A stretch of DNA of 64,000 nucleotides from Autumnicola lenta (GCF_031846515.1 NZ_JAVRHO010000016.1:1-64000); one strand, 5' to 3'. Numbered from the stretch's first letter, positions 1-9,778 are shown. Notes: generated from the sequence alone by a model not told the origin. Numbers and translations: made by a program.

Positions 1-50
1 AAGGCGTTGAAGCACGCGGTTTATAAATGATCTCATGCTACCAAAAATAA

Positions 51-80
51 AAAACGCCCCGACTAATCGGGACGTTTTTA
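51..80. terminator. Bidirectional hairpin terminator
   Basis: A 12-bp stem with one mismatch (51-62 pairing with 67-78, loop CTAA) is flanked by A-rich and T-rich runs on both sides. It lies just beyond the stop of the OmpA-family gene, which reads leftwards, and would also serve a rightward gene ending near the left edge. Confidence 0.85.
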
Positions 81-119
81 GTAAAGAAATTTAATTCTAT
101 ATAACTACATAACTACTTC

Positions 120-1514
120 TTATTCTCTCATTTCTTTTTCTTCATCAAGAGAAATTTCAACTCTTCTGTTTTCCTGTCTTCCTGCAGAAGTGTTGTTAGT
201 AGCAATCGGTTGAGTTTCCCCATAACCTTCAGAAGTTAATCTGGAAGATGAGATTCCTCTTTCTACAAGTGCTTCTCTTACAGATTCAGCTCTTTCTCTG
301 GAAAGTTGCAAGTTGTAATCATCAGCTCCTGTACTATCTGTATGACCTCCAATGTGGAATACAGTGTTAGAATATTCTTCCATAATTTCAGCAATTTGAT
401 CTAATGCATCTTCAGATTCTGAACGGATTGTTGCTTTGTTAAGATCAAACAATACAGTATTTGAATACTCATTTAATTCAGAAACAACTTCAGCACTCGG
501 CTCTGGACATCCATTATTTGCCATTGTACCTGCAACATCTGGACAGTCATCTTCATCATCGATTACACCGTCACCATCTCTATCTTCGTAAGGACAACCA
601 TTATTATCGGCAGGACCGGCTTCGTTAGGACAGTCATCTTCATTATCGGCAACTCCGTCACCATCAGAATCAGGACATCCGTTCATTTCAGCAGTACCGG
701 CTTCGTTTGGACATTCGTCCTGTGGATCGGGAACGCCGTCACCGTCAGTATCAGGACATCCATTAAACTGAGCTAAGCCAGCTTCATTTGGACATTCGTC
801 CATACGGTCTTCTATACCATCACCGTCTGAATCTGGACAACCATTAAATTCTGGTAATCCAGGAGTTTCAGGACATTCGTCATCTTTATCGTATATACCA
901 TCACCATCAGAATCAGTACCACCAAAGATAAATTTAATACCGGCAGCATGTTGGAAATGTGATGCAGTTTCAGTTTCGAAGGAGTGCTTGTAATTAGATT
1001 CAACCGTTAAAGCAACATTGTCTGAAAACCAGAAGTTAAATCCAAGTTTACCATTTAAAGTTGCACCATCAAAGCCTTGCAGATCATTGTCGGTATCACC
1101 AATCCAGTTGTAACTACCACCAACACCAACTACAGGATCGAACCAGCCGTCATTAAGAAGGGCTCTAAGACTGTAATTAGCCATTAAATCTGCTGAATAA
1201 TAAGAAAGATCGCCAACAGATCGTTCTCCAAATTGGTCAATTTGGTTTATAGACCCGCCAAACTCGGCTACAAATCCAGCACCAATATAACGTCCTACTG
1301 TAATTCTTGATACAGAAGGTAAAATGTTCCAGTTATCTGTTTCAAAGTAGTGGTTAAACCACTCACCCTGGGGAGCATCCTGGCCTGTTGGATAAAAATC
1401 CACAGCGTTTGTTTGAATACCTATAGACCAGGGATTGTTGGCATCCTGAGCGTTTACCGAAGTAAGTCCAAGAACCAACATAGAAGCCAATAGGAATTTG
1501 CTAAAATGTTTCAT
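120..1514 (-). CDS. OmpA-family outer-membrane protein with thrombospondin type 3 repeats
   Basis: A 464-residue surface protein that ties the outer membrane to peptidoglycan. The start at 1514 is chosen because it opens a clean signal peptide (residues 1-22, ending VNA before Gln). An in-frame start upstream at 1718 would add 68 residues with no signal character. A beta-barrel region of about 180 residues follows, then about five calcium-binding repeats of the DSDGDGI..D.CP type, then an OmpA C-terminal domain with the GHTDSTG and NRRVEI motifs that bind diaminopimelate. This architecture is very common in Flavobacteriaceae. It is the last gene before the terminator at 51-80. Confidence 0.93.
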   Translation of the reverse strand: MKHFSKFLLASMLVLGLTSVNAQDANNPWSIGIQTNAVDFYPTGQDAPQGEWFNHYFETDNWNILPSVSRITVGRYIGAGFVAEFGGSINQIDQFGERSVGDLSYYSADLMANYSLRALLNDGWFDPVVGVGGSYNWIGDTDNDLQGFDGATLNGKLGFNFWFSDNVALTVESNYKHSFETETASHFQHAAGIKFIFGGTDSDGDGIYDKDDECPETPGLPEFNGCPDSDGDGIEDRMDECPNEAGLAQFNGCPDTDGDGVPDPQDECPNEAGTAEMNGCPDSDGDGVADNEDDCPNEAGPADNNGCPYEDRDGDGVIDDEDDCPDVAGTMANNGCPEPSAEVVSELNEYSNTVLFDLNKATIRSESEDALDQIAEIMEEYSNTVFHIGGHTDSTGADDYNLQLSRERAESVREALVERGISSSRLTSEGYGETQPIATNNTSAGRQENRRVEISLDEEKEMRE

Positions 1515-1686
1515 ATTCAATTGTTTAGTTTTACATGTTATTGAAAACAAAAGTATACGCTTAATGAACATTAACAAAGAAAGAAATAATAAAGTTTTCT
1601 TAATAAGCCCTTGAACAATGGCGGTTTCGTGAGGTCTTCTTCCCAAAAAAGAGCCAATTTTTACATTTCCCTCTATAAAGACTCTC

Positions 1687-2880
1687 TTAAATAATCTCCA
1701 GTTCTTTACCAACTTCAATAAAAGCTTTTACGGCTTTATCAATATGTTCTTCTGTATGAGCTGCAGAGAGCTGAACCCTTATTCTGGCCTGTTCTTTAGG
1801 GACCACAGGATAAAAGAAGCCAATTACATAGATGCCTTTTTCCAGAAGTTTGTCTGCCATTTTCTGAGATAGCTTGGCATCATAAAGCATTACCGGAACG
1901 ATTGCTGCCTCGCCATCTATAATATCAAATCCGGCATCTTTTATTCCTTTCTTAAAATATGCGGTGTTTTCTTTTAGTTTACTGCGGAGGGAATCGTCCC
2001 TTTCCAGCATTTCAAAGACTTTAATAGAAGCTCCTACAATAGCCGGGGCAAGTGAATTAGAAAATAAGTAAGGCCTTGAGCGTTGCCTTAATAGTTCTAC
2101 GATTTCTTTTTTGGCAGTAGTATATCCACCCATAGCGCCTCCAAGAGCTTTCCCAAGGGTTCCGGTGATGATGTCCACCCTGTTAAGCACCTTTTTTTCT
2201 TCCAGGGTTCCAATTCCCATATCTCCAATAAACCCGGTAGCATGACAATCGTCTATCATTACCAGCGCATCATATTTATCAGCTAAATCACAAATCTTAT
2301 CAAGCGGAGCTACAAGACCATCCATAGAGAAAACACCATCGGTCACTATAATTTTAAATCGCGCTCCGTTTTCATTAGCTGCTTTTAATTGCTTCTCGAG
2401 ATCTGCCATGTCACTGTTCTGGTAGCGATACCTGGCTGCTTTGCATAGACGTACGCCGTCAATAATAGAAGCGTGATTAAGGGAATCTGAAATTATCGCA
2501 TCCTCTTTGGTAAGCAGCGGTTCAAAAATTCCGCCGTTGGCATCAAAGGCTGCGGCATATAAGATCGTATCTTCAGTACCGTAGAAGTCGGCAATCTTCT
2601 GCTCAAGTTCTTTATGGATATCCTGGGTTCCGCAAATAAAACGCACACTGGACATTCCAAAGCCATGCGTGTCCATAGTGTCTTTGGCAGCCTGTATCAC
2701 TTCTGGGTGAGAGGATAAACCAAGATAGTTGTTGGCGCAAAAATTAATCACTTCCTGGCCGGTGGAAATTTTTATCACGGCGTCCTGCGGAGTGGTAATT
2801 ATTCGTTCTTTTTTATAAAGTCCCGCCTCTTTAATGTCTTCAATTTCCTTTTCTAAATAGTCTTTTATTTTTCCGTACAT
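1687..2880 (-). CDS. kbl: Glycine C-acetyltransferase (2-amino-3-ketobutyrate CoA ligase)
   Basis: A PLP enzyme of 397 residues, the usual family length. It interconverts 2-amino-3-oxobutyrate plus CoA with glycine plus acetyl-CoA, the second step of threonine breakdown. The internal-aldimine lysine is K244 in TGTLGKALGG. H136 (LNHASIIDG), D210 and H213 (MIDDCHATG) fit the cofactor pocket of the alpha-oxoamine synthase family. The closely related enzymes BioF, HemA and serine palmitoyltransferase are less likely because the whole sequence has the Kbl character. It starts 30 bp after the helicase-nuclease gene and is probably cotranscribed with it. No threonine dehydrogenase gene lies beside it. 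Confidence 0.93.
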   Translation of the reverse strand: MYGKIKDYLEKEIEDIKEAGLYKKERIITTPQDAVIKISTGQEVINFCANNYLGLSSHPEVIQAAKDTMDTHGFGMSSVRFICGTQDIHKELEQKIADFYGTEDTILYAAAFDANGGIFEPLLTKEDAIISDSLNHASIIDGVRLCKAARYRYQNSDMADLEKQLKAANENGARFKIIVTDGVFSMDGLVAPLDKICDLADKYDALVMIDDCHATGFIGDMGIGTLEEKKVLNRVDIITGTLGKALGGAMGGYTTAKKEIVELLRQRSRPYLFSNSLAPAIVGASIKVFEMLERDDSLRSKLKENTAYFKKGIKDAGFDIIDGEAAIVPVMLYDAKLSQKMADKLLEKGIYVIGFFYPVVPKEQARIRVQLSAAHTEEHIDKAVKAFIEVGKELEII

Positions 2881-2910
2881 AATCTTCTTTTTTACAAAAT
2901 TACATTTCTT

Positions 2911-5900
2911 TTATACAAACATTGGGGAAACCTCCTCGTTAACATAAACCAGGATTTTTTCTTCAATTTCATAGCCCATGCCGCTAAGAACTTCAGCATA
3001 TTTGTTAATCTGCTTCTTATGTGAATCTGCCGCATTTCCGGTTTTATAATCTATCACGGTGCATTTGTTACCGGAAATTACCAGCCTGTCGGGACGTATT
3101 TTTCCTTCTGCGGTAATAATTGTTCTTTCATTAAAGCTCTCAATTCCAGGCGCAAAATATTGCTTTAGCTGTTGATGATTGCAGGTTTTGTTTACCAGGT
3201 TTTTGATTTCTGTCGCAGCGTTTTCTGTAATCATTCCATCTATAACAGCGTTTTCTACAGCAACATCAATATCTTCTAAGGAATTTATGTGAGCTAAAAT
3301 CTCGTGGGCAATTTCACCTTTTTCTATTGCGCCTTTTTGTTTGGTATCCCAAAGTGAGCCGGAGCGGGTCACAATATTTACCGCCTGGTTTTGTGTAGCT
3401 GAAGAATAAAAATGTTCAGGAGAAATGGTCTCGGTGCTACTTTTATTTTCTTTAGCTATTTCTGAAGTTTTTCCGAATTCATAGGTTTTTTCTTCATTCC
3501 ACAAGCCTTTGCTTCTAAGGAATTCGATAAGTAAGCCTGAAGTCTTATTAGTTTTTGAAATTCCTTTTTTATCCAGGTCGAAATTTGTCAAAATATAGAG
3601 TTGATCTGAAGCGCGCGTGCAGGCAACATAAAGTACATTTAAAGTATCCAGTTGTTTTTGATGAAGCAACTCCTGGTAAACTTCACCCGAAGCCGGGTGC
3701 CAGTTCAGCATTTTTTTGGAGGCACTAAGGTAGCTTACCGGAATCTCATTCATAGGTTCCTCCATTTCCAGCCAGAGATCGTCTCTTTTTGTGTCGCTAA
3801 AATCTGCATTGGCAAATGGATAAATCACAATTGGGAATTCCAGGCCTTTTGCTTTATGAATGGTCATAATCTCTACTGCATCGTCATCATTTGGCACTAA
3901 AATGCTTAAACGTGACTTCTCCCTTTCCCATAGATCCATAAATTCTGAAATTCCTAACGACGATTTTTGGGTATTTTCAAAAACAAAGTCGAGAAAGAAT
4001 TGCACGTAGGCATCAGAGGATTTTACGAGATCAAAAGTCTGAATCACGTACTCTGCAGCTTCATACAGGGAAAGCCTGGTAAGGTTTTCAAGATCGAAAT
4101 TCAGATTAAAATCCTTCAACCAGCTGAAGAATTCATTTCCGTTGAAAGGAAGGTTTGCACTTATAACTTTGTGCGGATTTTCCAGTTGCAGCATTTTTTG
4201 CAGATAGTCGAAAATTGCCATTTTCAGCATGTCATCTTCGGGATTGATGGAGAAGGCGAGAAGATCTGCAATAAAATTAACTTCAGGAGAATTAGAGATG
4301 AGTAAAGTTTCTGAAGATACTACAGAAACATCATGTTCGCTCAGGTGATTGGCGATGGCAATCCCTTCAGATTTTCTCCTGGTAAGGATGCAAATATCTC
4401 CTTTCCTGAAGTTTTTAGACTCCAAATCCCGGATGATTTCGAGAATTTTTTCCGGATAAATTTCAAATTCTTCTTCCCTGTTTTCTGCTTCCAGAAAACT
4501 TATGTTCACATAGCCGCAATTTTTCCGGATAGGCTGCTGATTGCTTTTTTGAAACAAATCTTTATAATCTGGATGGCTCAGGTAATCTGCTGCAAATCCA
4601 AAAAAATCATTGTTAAATTGTACAATTTCTTCTCCGCTTCTGTAATTTGCCGGCAGGTTAATCACGTTCTGCGGTATCGAAAATGGCCTTGTTTTGGTGT
4701 TGCTTAAATCGATAAACTGCTCTGCCTTCCCGCCACGCCAGCGGTAAATAGACTGTTTGGCATCTCCTACGAGCATAAGGTTTGCCGGGACATCTTCTCC
4801 ACCCATTCCCGAAAGGCTGGCATCCATTAGTGGAATCAAATTTTCCCATTGCATTTGGGAAGTATCCTGAAATTCATCTATAAAATAGTTGTTGTAGCGC
4901 TCGCCCAGCCGCTCATAGATAAAAGGAGCAGGCTGATCCTTAACCTGCGCACTTATTTGCGGATTAAATTCTGAAATTAAAACAAGATTGCGGTCTTTCT
5001 TTATCGCCTGTATTTCCTGGTTTATCGCATTGAGCAACGAAAGCTGAACCGTTCTTTTATTTACTGCTTCAAGGAATTCTATTTTAAAATAATTGTCTTT
5101 TGTAGCAGTAAAAAGATCGACCACCTGCGGCTGAATATTATCGATAATAGCCTTTTTGGAGGCGTCTTTAAAAGTTTTTTTATAGAGCGGATCACTTTGC
5201 AATTTCTGCATCCAGCCAGTTTCAAAACTCGAAATAATCTTTCCGTTTAATATTTTATTGAAATAACCCGGCACGTATTTTCCACTAAAATCTGAGTCTT
5301 CCAGTCCGTTTTGCTTCAGGAGATCGAAAAAAGCTGCTGCGAACTTTTCATTTTCCTGCTTTGCTTGTTTTATTTCAGATTTAAGTTTAGCGGCAAATTT
5401 TTCAAAATCTTCCAGTGTTTTATTCCGAAGAAGTTCCAGGGGTTTCTGGTTATTTTCGTTGATAAGCAGTTTAGAAATTTCAAAAAGATCGCCGGCAATA
5501 TCCCAGCTTTTGTCATCATCTGCTTTATTCAGTGTAAAGTCAACGAGGATTTTTGTCAGTTTTGGATCTGTACCTGCTTTGCTAATCACGCTTTCCACGG
5601 CTTCCATCAGGATTTCTTCCTGCGCCATTTCCACTTCAAAATTAATCGGCAGTCCCAGGTCTTTTGCAAATGTGCGCAGTACACGATGGGTAAAACCATC
5701 TATGGTAGAAACCTCAAAAGCAGCGTAATTATGGATAACACTCTTCAGGATTTTTGCAGATTTATCTTTTATCTCGACCTGATTTAGGCCGGTTTCTTTA
5801 GAAATGACTTCAAAAAGTCCTCTGGATTTCGCCGGAATTTCTTCCGAAGAAAAAGCGTGCAGACTATCCGCAATCCTGCTCTTCATTTCGTCTACGGCCT

Positions 5901-6042
5901 TGTTTGTAAAAGTGATCGCAAGGATGTTTTGATATTCTTCCTTTCGTTTTGAATTGAAAAGCAGAAGAAGATATTCTTTTACAAGCGTAAAGGTTTTTCC
6001 TGAACCTGCCGACGCATTGTAGATCGTGAAAGAGTTTGTCAA
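2911..6042 (-). CDS. UvrD/AddA-like helicase-nuclease (RecB-type exonuclease subunit)
   Basis: A 1043-residue superfamily 1 helicase with a C-terminal nuclease, expected to process double-strand DNA ends for recombination. Walker A is at residues 11-18 (ASAGSGKTF). A Walker B/DExx box reads FIDEFQDTSQMQW, followed by GDAKQSIYRWRGG and the late helicase motif MTIHKAKGLEFP. The C-terminus carries GEIAHEIL, RPDRLV and VIDYKTG, as expected of a PD-(D/E)XK nuclease of the RecB/AddA type. Family members normally work with an AddB-type partner; none is seen here, though it could lie left of the window. It is divergent from sodA, with 181 bp between them. Confidence 0.9.
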   Translation of the reverse strand: MTNSFTIYNASAGSGKTFTLVKEYLLLLFNSKRKEEYQNILAITFTNKAVDEMKSRIADSLHAFSSEEIPAKSRGLFEVISKETGLNQVEIKDKSAKILKSVIHNYAAFEVSTIDGFTHRVLRTFAKDLGLPINFEVEMAQEEILMEAVESVISKAGTDPKLTKILVDFTLNKADDDKSWDIAGDLFEISKLLINENNQKPLELLRNKTLEDFEKFAAKLKSEIKQAKQENEKFAAAFFDLLKQNGLEDSDFSGKYVPGYFNKILNGKIISSFETGWMQKLQSDPLYKKTFKDASKKAIIDNIQPQVVDLFTATKDNYFKIEFLEAVNKRTVQLSLLNAINQEIQAIKKDRNLVLISEFNPQISAQVKDQPAPFIYERLGERYNNYFIDEFQDTSQMQWENLIPLMDASLSGMGGEDVPANLMLVGDAKQSIYRWRGGKAEQFIDLSNTKTRPFSIPQNVINLPANYRSGEEIVQFNNDFFGFAADYLSHPDYKDLFQKSNQQPIRKNCGYVNISFLEAENREEEFEIYPEKILEIIRDLESKNFRKGDICILTRRKSEGIAIANHLSEHDVSVVSSETLLISNSPEVNFIADLLAFSINPEDDMLKMAIFDYLQKMLQLENPHKVISANLPFNGNEFFSWLKDFNLNFDLENLTRLSLYEAAEYVIQTFDLVKSSDAYVQFFLDFVFENTQKSSLGISEFMDLWEREKSRLSILVPNDDDAVEIMTIHKAKGLEFPIVIYPFANADFSDTKRDDLWLEMEEPMNEIPVSYLSASKKMLNWHPASGEVYQELLHQKQLDTLNVLYVACTRASDQLYILTNFDLDKKGISKTNKTSGLLIEFLRSKGLWNEEKTYEFGKTSEIAKENKSSTETISPEHFYSSATQNQAVNIVTRSGSLWDTKQKGAIEKGEIAHEILAHINSLEDIDVAVENAVIDGMITENAATEIKNLVNKTCNHQQLKQYFAPGIESFNERTIITAEGKIRPDRLVISGNKCTVIDYKTGNAADSHKKQINKYAEVLSGMGYEIEEKILVYVNEEVSPMFV

Positions 6043-6179
6043 TTTTTTTAAAAATTTGAATAGTTACTACAAGCTTCTAAGGTCGTACTTTGCTTAATAA
6101 TATAAAAGACATTGCGGAAAAGCCGCGCTATTTAAGGATTTTATAACACTTAAATATTTCTTTTATAGCGCTTAATAGC

Positions 6180-6187
6180 TAACTTTG
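6180..6187 (+). promoter_or_regulatory. Probable -7 element for sodA
   Basis: TAACTTTG matches the Bacteroidota -7 consensus TAnnTTTG and lies 37 bp upstream of the sodA start. The expected TTG about 19 bp upstream is only approximate (TTC at 6158-6160), so this is a moderate call. Confidence 0.5.
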
Positions 6188-6223
6188 AGTGAGTAAAAAT
6201 AATAATCATTAAAAATAAATATT

Positions 6224-6832
6224 ATGGCATTTGAGTTACCAAAATTAAATTATGCATTTGATGCACTAGAGCCTCATATTGATGCTAAAACCATGGAAAT
6301 TCATCATGATAAGCACCATGCAGGGTATACAACAAAATTAAATAATGCTATTGAAGGTACTGACCTTGAAGGTAAGACCATTGAAAATATACTTAAGAAC
6401 CTGGACAAGTCTAATAAAGCTGTTAGAAATAATGGTGGTGGATATTACAACCACAACTTATTCTGGGAAATTATGTCACCGGATGGTGGCGGAAAACCAG
6501 AAGGTGAATTATCTAAAGCAATAGACAATGCTTTTGGATCTTTTGAGGCTTTTAAAGAAGAATTTTCTAAAGCGGCAGCAGGACAATTTGGTTCTGGATG
6601 GGCTTGGTTATGTGTTCAGGAAGGTGGAAAAGTTGAAATTTGCTCAACTGCAAATCAGGACAATCCACTTATGCCGGAAATAGGCTGTGGTGGAACTCCA
6701 ATTTTAGGTCTTGATGTTTGGGAACATGCGTACTACCTGAATTATCAAAATCAGCGTCCAGCATATATCGATGCTTTCTTTAACGTTATCGACTGGAAAG
6801 AGGTAGCAAGTCGCTATGCAAAAGAGAAATAG
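6224..6832 (+). CDS. sodA: Superoxide dismutase, manganese type
   Basis: A 202-residue Fe/Mn superoxide dismutase that converts superoxide to oxygen and hydrogen peroxide in the cytoplasm; there is no signal peptide. The four metal ligands are H27, H77, D164 and H168 (DVWEHAYYLNYQNQRP). The glutamine in STANQDNPLM (Q145) is at the position typical of manganese enzymes, so Mn or cambialistic use is more likely than strict iron. It is monocistronic, with its own -7 element upstream and a strong terminator directly downstream. Confidence 0.95.
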   Translation: MAFELPKLNYAFDALEPHIDAKTMEIHHDKHHAGYTTKLNNAIEGTDLEGKTIENILKNLDKSNKAVRNNGGGYYNHNLFWEIMSPDGGGKPEGELSKAIDNAFGSFEAFKEEFSKAAAGQFGSGWAWLCVQEGGKVEICSTANQDNPLMPEIGCGGTPILGLDVWEHAYYLNYQNQRPAYIDAFFNVIDWKEVASRYAKEK

Positions 6833-6854
6833 AAATTATTTCTTTAAGAATATC

Positions 6855-6888
6855 AAAAAGGTTGTCTTGAAAAAGGCAACCTTTTTTT
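6855..6888 (+). terminator. sodA terminator
   Basis: The GGTTGTC stem (6860-6866) pairs with GGCAACC (6875-6881), including one G-T pair, and is followed by a run of seven T. It lies 23 bp after the sodA stop. Confidence 0.85.
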
Positions 6889-6954
6889 GTTGGATGTTTA
6901 TTTATAAAATCTTTATTAGAAGTAATTGGTTCTTATTCAGAAAAGAGAAGAAGC

Positions 6955-7185
6955 TCTAAAATTGGCAATTATTGATCTACAGTCAATTATTTTTAAATGT
7001 TTGGGTTATAAAATCTGAATTGTAGGGGTTACACTAAAGCTCTTTCTTCTCCTGAAAGATTTTTTCGATTGTTGAAAACGACAAAAGAAGCAGGGTTAAA
7101 AATTTTCCTGATTTGGAACCAGAGACTTTCCACTTGAACAAAAGCTGCCCACGTAAAACGCCAATTATCGACCTGTAGTGCAGGA
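6955..7185 (-). repeat. Two inverted copies of a dispersed intergenic element
   Basis: Read on the minus strand, 6960-6983 and 7155-7182 resemble AGRTCRATAAYTGGCATTTT, which also occurs near 31.2, 32.9 and 54.6 kb in the plus orientation. No gene can be supported in 6889-7229. Confidence 0.45.
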
Positions 7186-7229
7186 AAAGGATCAGAACTT
7201 TAGCTTGCGACCTGGTGTATAAAAATAAG

Positions 7230-7258
7230 AAAAGGCGGATTTTTTAGATCCGCCTTTT
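7230..7258. terminator. Perfect hairpin heading the tandem array
   Basis: GGCGGAT (7234-7240) pairs perfectly with ATCCGCC (7248-7254), flanked by A-run and T-run. It has the same stem sequence, without the mismatch, as the hairpins that close each repeat unit downstream. Confidence 0.7.
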
Positions 7259-7260
7259 CT

Positions 7261-7769
7261 TGCCCCAAATCTACCATGAACTTAACCTACTTATGCTATG
7301 GTATACCGAATATAGTAAGAAACAATGTGCGACTGTCACTTTTTAGATCAAACGCCCGGATATTTGTTAAAAGGTAAAGACAGTTTAGTTCTTGTAAGAA
7401 ATATAAACCTTAAAATGTAAGTTGCTGATATTAAATACGTTGTGTATGAAACGGAAGAAAATAAAAAAAGGCGGATTTACATCCACCTTTTTTTGCCCCA
7501 AATCTACCATGAACTTAACCTACTTATGCTATGGTATACCGAATATAATAAGAAAGAAGGTGCGACTATCACTTTTTAGATCAAACGCCCGGATATTTGT
7601 TAAAAGGTAAAGACAGTTCAGTTTTTGTAAGAATTTAAGCATGTAAAATGCAAATTACTGATGATAAATACGTTGTGTCTGAAACGGAAGAAAATAAAAA
7701 AAGGCGGATTTACATCCACCTTTTTTTGCCCCAAATCTGCCATGAACTTAACCTACTTATGTTATGGCA
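7261..7769. repeat. Tandem array of 233-bp units with internal and terminal hairpins
   Basis: Two full units (7261-7493, 7494-7726) share roughly nine bases in ten, and a third begins at 7727 and decays after about 43 bases. Each full unit starts TGCCCCAAATCT, carries a short hairpin (TACCAT pairing with ATGGTA), and ends in a terminator-like hairpin (AGGCGGAT with ATCCACCT, one mismatch) with seven T. In unit three the hairpin arms are TGCCAT (7738-7743) and ATGGCA (7764-7769), so one A-T pair has become G-C. No convincing ORF or promoter is present. It lies between sodA and the 3' end of purF, so the hairpins may also end purF transcripts. Confidence 0.8.
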
Positions 7770-7844
7770 AGTCTAAAGTATGTAAGTAAAACCGACTCAC
7801 CAATTAAAATAGATCAACTGCATGGATATTAGTTGAAGTGTAAT

Positions 7845-9743
7845 CTAGTATGCACGGTCTTTTGTGCCTTCGTAAAAATTAATAAAAGCGCGGTTCACTA
7901 CACGGTTACCTCCCGGCGTGGGATAATCTCCTGTAAAATACCAGTCTCCGAGGTTCTTGGGACAGGCAAGATGAAGGTTATCTACCGTTTGATAAATAAC
8001 TTTCACTTTAGCCTTTACGGTAGGTTCACTAATTAGCTCCGAAATTTTATCTGATATTTGTTCGTTTGTGAACGGATCGTAAACTTCCTTGACAAAATTC
8101 TGCACTTCAGAATCTTCCATGTCTACCTGGTCTTTGCATTTATTGTATACATCCTGGATTATCTGGTAACTGTTATTTTCCTTATGTAACTCCAGCGCAG
8201 CTCTAAAAGCTACCAAGTCTTCGAGTCTGGCCATATCTATTCCATAACAGTCCGGATAGCGTATTTGAGGAGCAGAAGATACTATCACTATCTGTTTAGG
8301 GTTTAACCGATCCATCATTTTAATGATACTTTTCTTCAGGGTAGTGCCACGTACAATACTGTCATCTATAATAACAAGATTATCCTGCGGCCTTACCACA
8401 CCGTATGTCACATCATACACGTGTGCGACAAGATCATCCCGGCTGCTGTCTTCAGTAATAAAAGTTCTAAGCTTTACATCCTTAATGGCAATTTTCTCGG
8501 TTCTTAGACGGTGAGAAAGAATTTGCTGCAGGCGTGCATCGGTGAGTGTTTCTTTTTCAGCAAGAATAGCATCGTTCTTTTGCTTATTCAGTTCGTCCTG
8601 TGCGGCTTCAACCATACCATAAAAAGAAGTTTCGGCAGTGTTGGGAATAAAGGAAAAAACAGTATTTATAGTATCATGATCGATGGATTTTAATACTTCA
8701 GGCATCAGCAATTGCCCAAGCTTTTTCCGCTCTTTATAAATTTCAGCATCACTTCCGCGGGAAAAATAAATCCGTTCAAAAGAGCAGGCTTTTCGCTCCA
8801 GAGGTTTAATAATTTGGTCTATGGAAACTTTCCCGTTCTTTTTGGTGATTATAGCATGTCCTGGAGCAAGTTCCTGCACATCTTCAAACTTCACATTAAA
8901 AACAGTTTGGATTACTGGCCTTTCTGAAGCTACAACCACAACTTCATCATCCTTATAGTAGTATGCAGGGCGAATTCCTGCGGGGTCACGTAAAACAAAA
9001 GAATCACCATGTCCCATAAGTCCCGCCATAGCATAGCCGCCATCCCAGTCTTTGGAGGATTTTCTAAGGATTTTCGCCACATTGAGCTGCTCGGCAATAT
9101 GGGGAGAGGCTTGTTGTTTGTTAAATCCTTCCTTTTTAAGTTTTTTGTAGAGCTTCCTGACTTCAGAATCCAGGAAGTGCCCGATTTTTTCCATTACCGT
9201 AACAGTATCTGCCCTTTCTTTTGGATGCTGCCCAAGTTCCACAAGTTTATTAAAAAGCTTGTTGACATTCGTCATATTAAAATTTCCAGCGACGATAAGA
9301 TTCCTGTGCATCCAGTTGTTTTGCCTTAGGAAGGGATGCACGCTTTCGATATTATTCTTGCCGAAAGTTCCATAACGCACGTGGCCCAAAAATACTTCTC
9401 CCAGGTACGGGATGAATTTCTTCTGCAGAGCTACATCATCAGCATATTCAGGATTAGCTTTAATTTCCTCATTAATGCGCTCATTGATTTGGGCGAAGAT
9501 GTCCTGTATTGGTTGTGCCTGGTTGGATCTAACCCTGCTTATATATCTTTCACCCGGAGCGGTATTTAATTTGATACTTGCAAAACCAGCGCCATCCTGG
9601 CCTCTGTTATGCTGCTTTTCCATCATGAGGTACATTTTATTTACTCCATAAAATGCACTTCCGTACTTTTCTTTATAGTACTCCAGTGGTTTTAAAAGTC
9701 GAATGTGTGCAATTCCACATTCGTGTTTGAGGGCATCACTCAT
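7845..9743 (-). CDS. purF: Amidophosphoribosyltransferase
   Basis: A 632-residue enzyme catalysing the first committed step of purine synthesis: PRPP plus glutamine to phosphoribosylamine. The N-terminal class II glutamine amidotransferase domain has its nucleophile at C9 (HECGIAHIR) after a short propeptide. The C-terminal phosphoribosyltransferase domain carries the PRPP loop LVIIDDSIVRGTTLK. It is longer than the E. coli enzyme, as is usual for the flavobacterial form. It is separated from the kinase gene upstream by a terminator, so it should have its own promoter. purN lies close by on the same strand. Confidence 0.93.
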   Translation of the reverse strand: MSDALKHECGIAHIRLLKPLEYYKEKYGSAFYGVNKMYLMMEKQHNRGQDGAGFASIKLNTAPGERYISRVRSNQAQPIQDIFAQINERINEEIKANPEYADDVALQKKFIPYLGEVFLGHVRYGTFGKNNIESVHPFLRQNNWMHRNLIVAGNFNMTNVNKLFNKLVELGQHPKERADTVTVMEKIGHFLDSEVRKLYKKLKKEGFNKQQASPHIAEQLNVAKILRKSSKDWDGGYAMAGLMGHGDSFVLRDPAGIRPAYYYKDDEVVVVASERPVIQTVFNVKFEDVQELAPGHAIITKKNGKVSIDQIIKPLERKACSFERIYFSRGSDAEIYKERKKLGQLLMPEVLKSIDHDTINTVFSFIPNTAETSFYGMVEAAQDELNKQKNDAILAEKETLTDARLQQILSHRLRTEKIAIKDVKLRTFITEDSSRDDLVAHVYDVTYGVVRPQDNLVIIDDSIVRGTTLKKSIIKMMDRLNPKQIVIVSSAPQIRYPDCYGIDMARLEDLVAFRAALELHKENNSYQIIQDVYNKCKDQVDMEDSEVQNFVKEVYDPFTNEQISDKISELISEPTVKAKVKVIYQTVDNLHLACPKNLGDWYFTGDYPTPGGNRVVNRAFINFYEGTKDRAY

Positions 9744-9778
9744 AGTTTTTTTACCTGTTTGGGTTTCAACTTTGTCAC

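Noticed and set aside
1..30. Possible end of a rightward gene at the left edge
   Set aside because: Two frames reach stops at about 26 and 30, but fewer than ten residues remain and neither can be recognised.
1515..1718. 68-residue N-terminal extension of the OmpA-family protein
   Set aside because: It lacks signal-peptide character, overlaps the kbl 3' end and precedes a clean signal peptide at 1514.
7266..7273. Minus-strand TAGATTTG in the array unit as a promoter
   Set aside because: No TTG lies at the right distance and the third unit has lost the match.
7422..7610. 62-residue frame inside the 233-bp array
   Set aside because: It crosses a unit boundary and the terminator-like hairpin, and has no homology or ribosome site.
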